Assembly: GCA_964537205.1 (NCBI GenBank)
Contig: CAZHZH010000044.1
Span: 1 to 23,466 of the forward strand
Origin: Colivivens sp964537205
GTDB lineage: Bacteria; Bacteroidota; Bacteroidia; Bacteroidales; Bacteroidaceae
Direction: 5' to 3'
Length of the DNA: 23,466 nt
The notes beneath the pieces are model-generated. The model was not told the origin of the DNA. It worked only from the letters and a program-made list of their open reading frames with translations, and did no database searches. Within the stretch, counting starts at the first letter, position 1. Each line of letters starts with the position of its first letter. The position numbers and the translations under genes are program-made. Of the stretch, positions 7,523-16,200 are shown in pieces.

Positions 7523-8517
7523 TGGATTTTTTCCAATTAAACAGGCGGAAGGGGCTTAGCATCCGGAGATTGTGTTGGCATAGAAGTGCCAAATGGCTTC
7601 TCGGGGTGGTCGGGCTGTTCGTCGTCAAGGCGCAGGCGCAAGAGGGAGACGCGGGGTACCAGTTTCTGGAAGTGCCCACGTCGGCCCATGTTGCCGCATT
7701 GGGAGGAAACAACGTGAGTGTCATTGAGGACGACGCCACGCTCGTGTTCTCAAATCCCGCCTTAGCCGCCAACGTGTCCGATAATACTCTCAACTTCAGC
7801 TACACCTCTTATATATCAAACACCAACAAGCTGGGCACCGCCTTTGTCAGACACTCCGGAGAACGGGGCACGTGGGCTTTTGGGGCGGGACTGCTCGATT
7901 ATGGCTCAATGACGGAGACCGACGCCGATTTCAACGAGACCGGCTCGTTCTCGGCTAAGGACATCAACATACAGGGGGGCTATGCTTATCTGCTGAGCGA
8001 CTATTGGTCGGGAGGCGTGCAGGCGAAAGTGCTCATGTCGAAATACGGCGAGTATTCATCAACGGCGATAGGCATTGACCTCGGAATAAATTATTACAAT
8101 GCTGACGCAGGGTGGTCGGTCAGCCTCGTGGGGCTGAACCTCGGCGGACAGGTGGACGCACTCTACGACAAGAACGAGTCGCTGCCTTTCAACCTCCTGT
8201 TTGGATTGACGAAGGACTTCGCGAACGCGCCCATCCGTGTGTCGGTCACCTTCGACCAGCTGACGGATTGGGATGACGGCAAACTGGGGCACCACATGAC
8301 TGTCGGAGCGGACATATTCCCTTCGAACACGACGTGGGTCGCCGTGGGTTACAATCCACGCAGGGCGAAGGAAATGAAGGTGGCGGATAGCAGCCATTGG
8401 GCGGGCTTCTCAATGGGAGCCGGACTCAGCCTGCGCAAGATAAAGGTCGGGGTGGGGTATGGAAAATACCACGTCGCCTCGTCGTCTGTAATTTTAAATG
8501 CGAGTTATGTGTTCTAA
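7519..8517 (+). CDS. porQ: Type IX secretion system protein PorQ
   Basis: Predicted outer-membrane beta-barrel protein required for type IX (Por) secretion in Bacteroidetes, where it is one of the accessory outer-membrane components. Seen: an N-terminal signal ending near VKAQAQ (about residue 41), the family opening YQFLEVPTSAHVAALGGN with FSNPAL shortly after, then alternating amphipathic strands rich in Gly/Tyr and a C-terminal strand ending in aromatic Phe (NASYVF), as expected of a barrel. The 332 residues match the family. MMDFF gives two adjacent ATG starts; the first overlaps the meaB stop. The N-terminal 20 residues before the hydrophobic core are unusually long and basic, so a later start is possible. 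The order porQ-cmk-ispH is, to my knowledge, common in Bacteroidales. Confidence 0.9.
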   Translation: MMDFFQLNRRKGLSIRRLCWHRSAKWLLGVVGLFVVKAQAQEGDAGYQFLEVPTSAHVAALGGNNVSVIEDDATLVFSNPALAANVSDNTLNFSYTSYISNTNKLGTAFVRHSGERGTWAFGAGLLDYGSMTETDADFNETGSFSAKDINIQGGYAYLLSDYWSGGVQAKVLMSKYGEYSSTAIGIDLGINYYNADAGWSVSLVGLNLGGQVDALYDKNESLPFNLLFGLTKDFANAPIRVSVTFDQLTDWDDGKLGHHMTVGADIFPSNTTWVAVGYNPRRAKEMKVADSSHWAGFSMGAGLSLRKIKVGVGYGKYHVASSSVILNASYVF

Positions 8518-9208
8518 GAAAATAATAGTCGCTATCGACGGGCATTCATCGTGCGGCAAAAGCACGATGGCCAAATGGCTTGCAAGGCAGGTCGGATATA
8601 TTTATGTCGATACGGGTGCCATGTACCGCACCATCACCCTGTTCGCCATCCGCAGAGGGCTGACCAGTGAGGACGGCATTGATGAGGCGGGACTGAAGGA
8701 CTGCCTAAACGAGGCGGAAGCGGGCTTTGTACTTGATCCTAAGACCAAGTTGCCGATGGCGTGCCTTAACGGTGAGGTCGTGGAGAATGAGATACGAGGA
8801 ATGGAGGTGTCGTCGAAGGTCAGTTTGGTGGCGGCGCTGCCGTTTGTTAGGGAAGTGCTTACAGTCCAGCAGCAACGGATGGGTGAGAAGAAAGGAATCG
8901 TGATGGATGGTCGCGACATAGGAACCGCCGTGTTCCCCAATGCCGAACTGAAAATCTTCGTTACCGCCTCTGCTGAGGTCAGGGCGAAGCGCCGCTATGA
9001 CGAACTTATCGGCAAGGGTGAGAGTGACGTGGATTTCGAAGCGGTGCTGAAGAACGTACGGGAACGCGACTATATCGACTCCCATCGTGAGGTCAACCCT
9101 TTGAGAAAAGCTGACGACGCACTGGTGCTCGATAACTCCAACATGACCAAAGACGAGCAGAACCAATGGCTGCTCGACCGCTTCAACGAAGCTGTGTCAA
9201 AACAATAA
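8498..9208 (+). CDS. cmk: (d)CMP kinase, cytidylate kinase
   Basis: Cytoplasmic kinase that phosphorylates CMP and dCMP with ATP during pyrimidine nucleotide salvage and synthesis. Seen: a P-loop GHSSCGKST at residues 15-23, the CMP-binding DTGAMYR at 38-44, and DGRDIGT at 137-143 followed by the LID-region arginines (EVRAKRRYDEL). The 236 residues fit the family. The first ATG overlaps the end of porQ by 20 bp; the ATG at 8507 (MCSKKIIVAIDG) places the P-loop at the usual distance from the N-terminus and may be the real start. ispH follows after 9 bp. Nothing is missing or broken. Confidence 0.95.
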   Translation: MRVMCSKKIIVAIDGHSSCGKSTMAKWLARQVGYIYVDTGAMYRTITLFAIRRGLTSEDGIDEAGLKDCLNEAEAGFVLDPKTKLPMACLNGEVVENEIRGMEVSSKVSLVAALPFVREVLTVQQQRMGEKKGIVMDGRDIGTAVFPNAELKIFVTASAEVRAKRRYDELIGKGESDVDFEAVLKNVRERDYIDSHREVNPLRKADDALVLDNSNMTKDEQNQWLLDRFNEAVSKQ

Positions 9209-9217
9209 AATTATAAT

Positions 9218-10087
9218 ATGCTTATTGAGATCGACAGCGGATCGGGATTCTGCAACGGCGTTACAACAGCCATCAGAAAGGCGGAGGAAGAACTGGATTC
9301 CACTGGAACCTCCTTGTATTGTCTGGGCGACATCGTGCACAACGGACGGGAATGCGAACGGCTGAAGGCCAAGGGACTTATCAGCGTGGACAAGCGACAG
9401 CTTGCCTCGCTGCACGACACGCGTGTGCTACTAAGGGCGCACGGTGAGCCTCCTTCCACCTATCGCATGGCGTCGGAGCGCAACATACAATTAATCGACG
9501 CTACGTGTCCTGTGGTGCTGCATTTGCAAAAGCGCATAAAGGCTGACTACGACAGCGACCCCGAACACAAGAACCAAATCGTCATATACGGAAAGAACGG
9601 TCACGCGGAGGTTGTGGGACTCGTGGGACAGACCGAGGGTCATGCCATCGTCATAGAGAACCTTGACGACGCGCGCAAGCTGGATTTCTCACGCAACATA
9701 CGGCTCTACTCGCAGACGACCAAGTCGCTTGAGGGCTTCCGTGAGATTGTTGGTTATATACAAAGGCACATGGAGAACGGGGCGGAGTTTCACTATTTCG
9801 ACACAATATGCCGCCAGGTAGCCAACCGAATGCCGCGCATACGTGAATTCGCCAAGAAACACGATGTCATACTCTTCGTTTGCGGCAAGAAAAGCTCAAA
9901 CGGACGTATTTTGTTCTCCGAGTGCTGCAAGGTGAACCCGCGCTCCCACATGATTGACGACGTGGGGGAAATCGACAACGCGTGGTTCGCCGGAGCGACA
10001 TCGGTAGGCATTTGTGGAGCCACGTCCACTCCAAAATGGCTGATGGAACAGTGCAGGGACGCAATAAAGGTGGGGGCAATAGAATGA
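9218..10087 (+). CDS. ispH: 4-hydroxy-3-methylbut-2-enyl diphosphate reductase
   Basis: Last enzyme of the MEP isoprenoid pathway: an iron-sulfur protein that reduces HMBPP to isopentenyl and dimethylallyl diphosphate. Seen: the cluster cysteines Cys12 (GFCNGV), Cys97 (ATCPVV) and Cys198 (DTICRQVANR); substrate-binding histidines at 41 (IVHNGRE), 75 (RAHGEPP) and 129 (YGKNGHAEVVG) with the nearby acidic Glu131; and SQTTKS and GATSTP motifs. The 289 residues are the usual length and all key residues are present. The start ATG follows cmk by 9 bp and the stop overlaps the topB start as ATGA, so translation is probably coupled through to topB. Confidence 0.96.
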   Translation: MLIEIDSGSGFCNGVTTAIRKAEEELDSTGTSLYCLGDIVHNGRECERLKAKGLISVDKRQLASLHDTRVLLRAHGEPPSTYRMASERNIQLIDATCPVVLHLQKRIKADYDSDPEHKNQIVIYGKNGHAEVVGLVGQTEGHAIVIENLDDARKLDFSRNIRLYSQTTKSLEGFREIVGYIQRHMENGAEFHYFDTICRQVANRMPRIREFAKKHDVILFVCGKKSSNGRILFSECCKVNPRSHMIDDVGEIDNAWFAGATSVGICGATSTPKWLMEQCRDAIKVGAIE

Positions 10088-12201
10088 TAGTTTGTATAGC
10101 TGAAAAACCGAGTGTGGCAAGGGACATAGCCAACGTCCTCGGAGCGACTTCGATGAGGCAGGGGTATATTGAGGGCAACGGCTACCAGGTGACGTGGACC
10201 TTCGGACATCTGTGCGAGTTGAAGGCTCCTGGCGAGTACAACCAGCAGTGGAAGCGTTGGGACCTATGGGACCTGCCCATGATACCGTCGCGTTTTGGCA
10301 TAAAACTTAAGGATGATGACGGCGTAAAGAAACAGTTCGCCACGATTGAGAAGCTGATGAAGGACGCTGATGAAATCATCAACTGCGGTGACGCTGGTCA
10401 GGAGGGCGAGTTGATCCAACGGTGGGTCATGCAGAAGGCGGGAGCGAAATGTCCTGTACGCCGCCTGTGGATCAGTTCACTGACGGAGGAATCCATAAGG
10501 GAGGGATTCAACACGCTTAAGGACCAGTCGGAATACCAATCGCTTTATGAGGCCGGGCTCAGCCGCGCGATAGGTGATTGGACGCTCGGCATGAACGCCA
10601 CACGGCTGTATACGCTGAAGTACGGGCAGAGGGGGCAGGTGCTGTCGATCGGAAGGGTGCAGACACCGACTCTCGCGCTTATTGTCAACCGGCAGAGGGA
10701 AATAGAGAACTTTGTTCCAGAACAATATTGGATTCTCTCCACTATCTACCGGGACGTGACCTTTCAGGCGGTGAAGGGCAGGTTCACCTCAAAGGAAGAG
10801 GGACTGCAATATCTTGAGAAGGTGCGGCAGTTTCCATTTACCGTGACCGATGTCTCAGCCAAGAAAGGTTCAGAGGCTCCCCCGCGGCTCTACGACCTTA
10901 CGTCGCTACAAGTGGATTGCAACAAGAAGTTCAGTCTGTCAGCCGAACAGACCCTGCAGACAATACAGAGTCTGTATGAGAAGAAGTTTACTACATATCC
11001 GCGTGTCGACACCACGTTCCTCAGTGATGACATATATCCGAAATGTCCGGCTATATTGCGGGGCATACGGGGCTATGAGCAATTCACAAAACCACTTGAC
11101 GGCAAGAAGCTCGTAAAATCGAAGAAAGTGTTCGACTCATCGAAAGTGACCGACCACCATGCGATCATTCCCACCGGCGTGCCGGCGCAGAACCTGACTG
11201 ACATCGAGAAAAAAGTTTATGACTTGATAGCACGGTCGTTCATTGCCGTGTTCTATCCTGATTGCAAGTTCTTGACCACTACCGTGCTTGGCATGGCGGA
11301 CGATGTGGAGTTCAAGGTGACGGGAAAACAAATCACCGACCTTGGATGGCGGGTTATATACCAAAAGGACGAGACGACAACCGACAATGACTCTGATACA
11401 GCGGCAAAGGACGGTGAGGAACGCAGCCTGCCCGCCTTTGTGAAAGGGGAGACGGGACCGCACGAGCCGTCGCTGATGGAAAAGTGGACAACTCCCCCAA
11501 AACCTTACACTGAGGCAACCCTGCTGAGGGCTATGGAAACAGCGGGAAAGTTTGTCGAGGACGAAGACTTGCGTGACGCCTTGAAGGAAAACGGCATCGG
11601 ACGACCTTCAACGCGCGCCGCCATCATTGAGACCCTGTTCAAGCGAAAATACATACGGAAGGAACGCAAGTCGCTTGTCGCTACTCCTACTGGAGTCGAG
11701 CTAATAGGGTTGATTCATGAGGAATTACTGAAGAGCGCAGAACTGACGGGGCTGTGGGAGAAGAAGTTGCGCCAAATAGAAAGGCACGACTATAGTGCGA
11801 CGCAGTTCATTGATGAGCTGAAGCAGATGGTGACTAACATCGTGGTCAGTGTGAGGGCGGACAACTCCAACCGGCGTATCACCGTGGTTGAGGAGGAGAA
11901 AAAGAAAGGTAAGACCGCCGGTGGCAAGACTAAGACTGTGCGCGAGCCTGCGAACCAGAATGTGCCGGCTGGGTTCAAACCTCGGAAAGCAAAGACAAAG
12001 ACTACGACCAGACAGACAGCTGACGCTGTCAAGGCATCGGTTCATACTGTGGCAAATGGAGACGACTGGGTGGGACTGCCTTGTCCGGTGTGCCATATCG
12101 GTCACATAATAAAGGGTAAGACAGCGTATGGTTGCTCCCGATGGAAAGATGGTTGCAACTTCAGGAGGCCGTTCGATGTTGGTGAAAACGGAAATCATTG
12201 A
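10084..12201 (+). CDS. topB: DNA topoisomerase III (type IA)
   Basis: Cytoplasmic type IA topoisomerase that passes single strands to relax or decatenate DNA. Seen, numbering from the ATG at 10084: TOPRIM opening MIVCIAEKPSVARDIANVLG; acidic NCGDAGQEGELIQRW near 100-115; GRVQTPTLALIV near 190-205; catalytic Tyr305 in TTYPRVDTTFLS; and a distal GIGRPSTRAAIIETLFKRKYI motif. The tail has a Lys/Thr-rich linker (about 605-650) and one four-cysteine zinc element, CPVC then C and C in YGCSRWKDGC, near residues 666-690. A longer in-frame version starting at 9982 is rejected because the TOPRIM strand begins right at the ATG at 10084, which overlaps the ispH stop by 4 bp. The protein is 705 residues and intact. 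Confidence 0.95.
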   Translation: MIVCIAEKPSVARDIANVLGATSMRQGYIEGNGYQVTWTFGHLCELKAPGEYNQQWKRWDLWDLPMIPSRFGIKLKDDDGVKKQFATIEKLMKDADEIINCGDAGQEGELIQRWVMQKAGAKCPVRRLWISSLTEESIREGFNTLKDQSEYQSLYEAGLSRAIGDWTLGMNATRLYTLKYGQRGQVLSIGRVQTPTLALIVNRQREIENFVPEQYWILSTIYRDVTFQAVKGRFTSKEEGLQYLEKVRQFPFTVTDVSAKKGSEAPPRLYDLTSLQVDCNKKFSLSAEQTLQTIQSLYEKKFTTYPRVDTTFLSDDIYPKCPAILRGIRGYEQFTKPLDGKKLVKSKKVFDSSKVTDHHAIIPTGVPAQNLTDIEKKVYDLIARSFIAVFYPDCKFLTTTVLGMADDVEFKVTGKQITDLGWRVIYQKDETTTDNDSDTAAKDGEERSLPAFVKGETGPHEPSLMEKWTTPPKPYTEATLLRAMETAGKFVEDEDLRDALKENGIGRPSTRAAIIETLFKRKYIRKERKSLVATPTGVELIGLIHEELLKSAELTGLWEKKLRQIERHDYSATQFIDELKQMVTNIVVSVRADNSNRRITVVEEEKKKGKTAGGKTKTVREPANQNVPAGFKPRKAKTKTTTRQTADAVKASVHTVANGDDWVGLPCPVCHIGHIIKGKTAYGCSRWKDGCNFRRPFDVGENGNH

Positions 12202-12901
12202 CCTGCACGGCATTCCGGTAGCCATTTCGTGGAAGACGGACAAGAGGGGTGTAAGTTTCAGAGTCAAGCCTCCCGACGGCAGTGTGAGTGTCAGTGCCGC
12301 ATCGTACATCAGCCGTAAGGATGTACTGGATGCCATAGAGCAACGCTATGCGTGGATAGTGAAGGCAATTAAGAAGGTCAGTTCGCGGCAACGGCCTTCG
12401 AGCTTGCAATATGTGGACGGGGACGTGGTATTGCTCTTTGGTGTGGAATACCCGCTGCGTGTAGAGACTGCAGGCAAGTGTGGAGGCAAAGTGAGGTTCG
12501 ACGGCAAGTCCATCACATTGACTGTAGGACAGAACTCAACCCCGGAAAGTCGCAGGAAACTACTTGACTCGTTCTACAAGGAGCGGCTTTCGATGGTGTT
12601 GCAAGTGTTCCAGCGATACTATTACGTGAAGATGGGTTGTGACGAGATACCTTTCAGCATTCAGCGGAGGAAGTCGGTATGGGGGACATTCAACATAAAG
12701 AAAAGGAGCATTATGTACAACGTCGCCTTAGCGCAAGTCGATACAGTGTTCGTACAATATGTGGTACTTCATGAAATGACACACCAATATGTACATGCGC
12801 ACAACAAGGAGTTCTATGACCGAATGGCCGCCTTCATGCCCAATTGGAGGGAGTTGCGTACAGGATTGAAAAAATTCGCTATATCCAATGTCGTGTTTTG
12901 A
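12176..12901 (+). CDS. YgjP-like (DUF45) zinc metallopeptidase-fold protein
   Basis: Member of the YgjP-like family, a gluzincin-fold group annotated as M48-related metallopeptidases; the E. coli member YgjP has been reported as a UTP pyrophosphatase, so proteolysis should not be assumed. Seen, numbering from 12176: HEMTH at 199-203 with a further HAH at 207-209, the family string VVLHEMTHQYVHAHNKEFY, an N-terminal beta-rich region typical of the family (RVKPPDGSVSVSAASYISR), and the SVWGTFNIKKRSIMYN segment before the metal site. The ATG at 12176 is preferred over the one at 12128: it starts the conserved domain, has AGGAGG at 12163-12168, and shortens the overlap with topB to 26 bp. It is the last gene of the operon. 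Length 241 residues, intact. Confidence 0.88.
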   Translation: MLVKTEIIDLHGIPVAISWKTDKRGVSFRVKPPDGSVSVSAASYISRKDVLDAIEQRYAWIVKAIKKVSSRQRPSSLQYVDGDVVLLFGVEYPLRVETAGKCGGKVRFDGKSITLTVGQNSTPESRRKLLDSFYKERLSMVLQVFQRYYYVKMGCDEIPFSIQRRKSVWGTFNIKKRSIMYNVALAQVDTVFVQYVVLHEMTHQYVHAHNKEFYDRMAAFMPNWRELRTGLKKFAISNVVF

Positions 12902-12947
12902 TTGATTTGCCGGGTCAATCTGTTTCACTATTTAGTCTGCATGCCTG

Positions 12948-12972
12948 CCTTCGTCACTTTGGTGAGAGAAGG
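12948..12972 (+). terminator. Possible hairpin terminator after the meaB-topB operon
   Basis: CCTTC at 12948-12952 pairs with GAAGG at 12968-12972, and TCAC at 12954-12957 pairs with GTGA at 12962-12965 around a TTTG loop, with a small internal bulge. There is no U-run after it, so this is a weak call. A second small inverted repeat, GATTGA/TCAATC at 12900-12920, sits right on the stop codon. Confidence 0.35.
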
Positions 12973-13099
12973 AAAAGGAAGAATAAATCATTGAACTCTT
13001 GATGTGACTTCATCCATGTTCTTTCACTGCAAAACAACGTCTTTGAAGTTTGTATGCCGATGGAAAATGATTAATATATGTTAAACATGCATAGCGGTG
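12973..13099. other. Intergenic spacer before the alpha-2-macroglobulin gene
   Basis: This is part of the 323-bp stretch from 12902 to 13224. Apart from the possible terminator, the promoter at 13100-13130 and an AT-rich leader of about 90 bases, I see no gene, RNA or repeat in it. Confidence 0.6.
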
Positions 13100-13130
13100 C
13101 TTGTTTGTAACTCATAAATGTTTATTTTTG
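13100..13130 (+). promoter_or_regulatory. Bacteroidetes-type promoter for the alpha-2-macroglobulin gene
   Basis: CTTG at 13100-13103, 19 bases, then TATTTTTG at 13123-13130, a full TAnnTTTG match. An alternative TTTG at 13104-13107 would leave only 15 bases. The predicted transcript start near 13136 gives a leader of about 90 bases before the ATG at 13225. Confidence 0.72.
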
Positions 13131-13224
13131 CCATCTGAGAACATAACAACCAATTGGTTATGTAATGAATGTTCTGAGGTGATCATGGAAATTTCTGAAT
13201 GTATAACAATAAACATTTCGATAT

Positions 13225-16200
13225 ATGAAGAAGATAGTAAAATTCCTACTTACGATTTGCACGCTTTGCGTGGTTGGCGGCACTTCATGTCGCGCTCAGT
13301 CGTATGACACTATGTGGAAAGACGTGGAAAAGGATGTCAATAGCGACTTGCCACGCCAGGTGGTGAAAGACGCCATGCGCATATACGACAAGGCGGTGAA
13401 GGAACGGAATTTCCCTCAAATGATGAAGGCGTGGATTAGTGTGGCAGAGGCGAAATGTGACATTGACGCCGACAGTTTCGACATCAAAAACTTCCCTGAG
13501 ATCAAGTGCAAGACACCTGTTGAAACCGCAATCTACAATGCTGTTCTGGGGTCGGCCTATGGTGTGATGCGCAATGCGTCGACGAAAGATTATGACGCAG
13601 ACGGACAGAAGGACTTCACCGCTATCTCAGAGGATTATTTCGACAAGGCTCTGGCCGACAAGGAGGCGCTCGCAAAGGAAAAGTCCAACGACTACCTGCC
13701 ACTTGTGACACTTGGCGACGACAGTCGGCTTTACGGAAACGACATGCTTTCTGTGATGGCGAGATATGTGGCAGAGCAGACCACACGCGATGATGAGTTC
13801 AAAGTAAAGCTTTTCAACGAGATGGCGGATCTGTACAAGTTGCAGGGCAATCGTGAGGCATGGACTCTTACAACTCTGAATAGTCTGCAATATCAGCGGG
13901 AACGCATGAGCCAGAAGGAGTATGCGAACGCAATAAAACAACTGCTTGACCAGTCGGAGGAACTTGAGGCTGGAGCGGATGTGGCGATGAGGTATGCTGA
14001 TTTGCTGGACGACGGAGAGAGTTCACATGACGAGGAACTCGCGTTCGTGCGTTGGGCGCAGAAACAATTTCCGAAGTCTGGATTGCTGAATTTCTTCAAA
14101 ATGCGGGAGGCGAGTTTGATGCAGTCGTCGTGTAGCGTTAGTTTACCGGACTTTGTTTATCCAAACTTGGAGTTCAATGTGAAAGTGGAATACAAGAATA
14201 CTACAGGAGCGAATGTCGAGGTGAGGAAGTATGCGGGCGAAGATCGCAATCACCAATTGAGGACAGACGGCAAACTTGTAGTATCGCACAGCCTTACCTT
14301 GGCCACGGACTCCTTGTGCCGTGCGAGAATGGCTCAGAACATGCCATACAAAGGTACGTTTACCGACAAGCTCACCTTACCGGTAGGACATTATGTGGTT
14401 GTGTTGAAGAACGGCGGTGAAACATCGACTTCCGAATTGTATGTCACATCATTGCAAGTGTTACTTGCTCCACAACTCAAGAATCCGTGTTGCTTCATGG
14501 TCGTTGACAAGATGACTGGCAAACCTGTAAGTGGGGCGACATTGCACTTCTTCGACCGCAAGGACAATGAGACAAAGTTCACCACCAATGATGAAGGCAT
14601 GTGCATTGTTACAAATTCCTATCATGTAATGTGCGCTTCCTTGGGAGAGGACGATGTGACACCGAAGGCAACTTACTATGTCTATATCCCAGGTGGAGTA
14701 ATAGACTACAAGCACGTCGTAAACCTGTATACCGACCGTGCTATTTACCGCCCGGGACAGACTCTTCATGCGGCTGGAATATTATTCGACTACTTGGGAA
14801 AGGACGAGTTTCGGGTAAGGGCGAACGCCAAAGTGAGTCTGTCGTTGCTTGATGTGAATCGCGACAATGCCGGTGACGTGACGGTGGAAACTAACGAATG
14901 GGGTTCGTTCAATGCCGACTTCACATTGCCAAAGGACCGTATGTCCGGCAGCTTCTTGTTGATAGCGGACGCTGACTCGGCGAAGACTTCACTCAATGTT
15001 CTGGTTGAGGAATACAAGCGTCCGACATTTGAAGTGAGTGCCGCCCCTGTTGACTCAGGGAAGGAGATTTCGATTGGCGACACGGTTGATATCAAGATTA
15101 CGGCCAAGTCTTTTTCAGGCGTGCCTGTTCAGGGCGGAATGGCAAAGTATACTGTTTCTTATGGTAGATTCAGATTCGGCAATTACTTCAGTAAATATGA
15201 ATGTGAGCCTGTTGATAGTGGAGCGGTGTCGCTTGATGATGATGGTTGTGCAATTATCAAAGTAAGCACAATGCCAGCGAAGGAGTATGAATCAGCGTTC
15301 GATGCCGAAGATGATAAAGTCCGTGTAGCCTACTTCGATGTAAGTGTCGATGTGACCGACCTGGCAGGTGAGACTCAGGCGACAGACTACGGTTTGCGCG
15401 TGTCGAACTACGGCTTCGGACTGAGTATTCTACATAATAAGTGGATTGACAAATCGAAGGCGGATGATATGGTCATAGTTGATGCGGTAAACGTATACGA
15501 TGAGAAATTGCAAGTAGACGGCACGTATGCCGTACTCAACACGAACAATGACACCGTATATACCGGCAGGTTCACTACAGGACGACCTGTCTTCATCCCT
15601 TCTGTGCCGATGGGCGATTACACGTTCGTCTTCAAGGCAACTGACGGCAAGGGACATAATATAACTACAAGGTCGTTTGTCACACTATATGATTCGCAAG
15701 AGGCAATCGACATACGTACAAAAATACGCGGAGCTGATACGGCGTTCGACAAACCGTTTGAATACCGAATAAACAACACGTTCTCAGAAGATCAGCCAGG
15801 GGAAATACTTTTCTCCCCAAGCGATGACAACGTATATTTGTTCTATTGTTTAATGACAAAGGACAAGGTCGTTGAGCGCAAGATATTAAATGTCGGCAGA
15901 CATCTTTATCGTATTAAGGTTGATTACAAGAAAGAATACGGAAACGCGGTGCAACTGTCACTGGCATACGTAAAAAATGGAAAGACGTTTACGGGTATGT
16001 ATATATTTACCTATAAACAGCCGGAACGAAAACTCAAGCTCACTTGGAAGACTTTCAGGGACAAACTGGCTCCTGGACAGAATGAGGAGTGGATTCTGAC
16101 AGTGAAGGACAAGGACGACAAGACTGTCAATGCCGCGGAGGTGATGGCGACTATGTACGACGCTTCTTTGGATCAATTAGGATGGCAGAATTGGTACTTT

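Noticed and set aside
9982..10083. Upstream extension of topB into ispH
   Set aside because: The extension overlaps ispH by over 100 bp and precedes the conserved first strand MIVCIAEKPS, which begins exactly at the ATG at 10084.
12128..12175. Upstream extension of the YgjP-like gene
   Set aside because: It adds 16 residues inside the topB zinc element with no family similarity; the ATG at 12176 has AGGAGG and fits the domain start.
13101..13307. 68-codon open frame across the macroglobulin promoter and start
   Set aside because: It overlaps the -33/-7 elements and the first codons of the large gene in another frame, with no domain or start signal.
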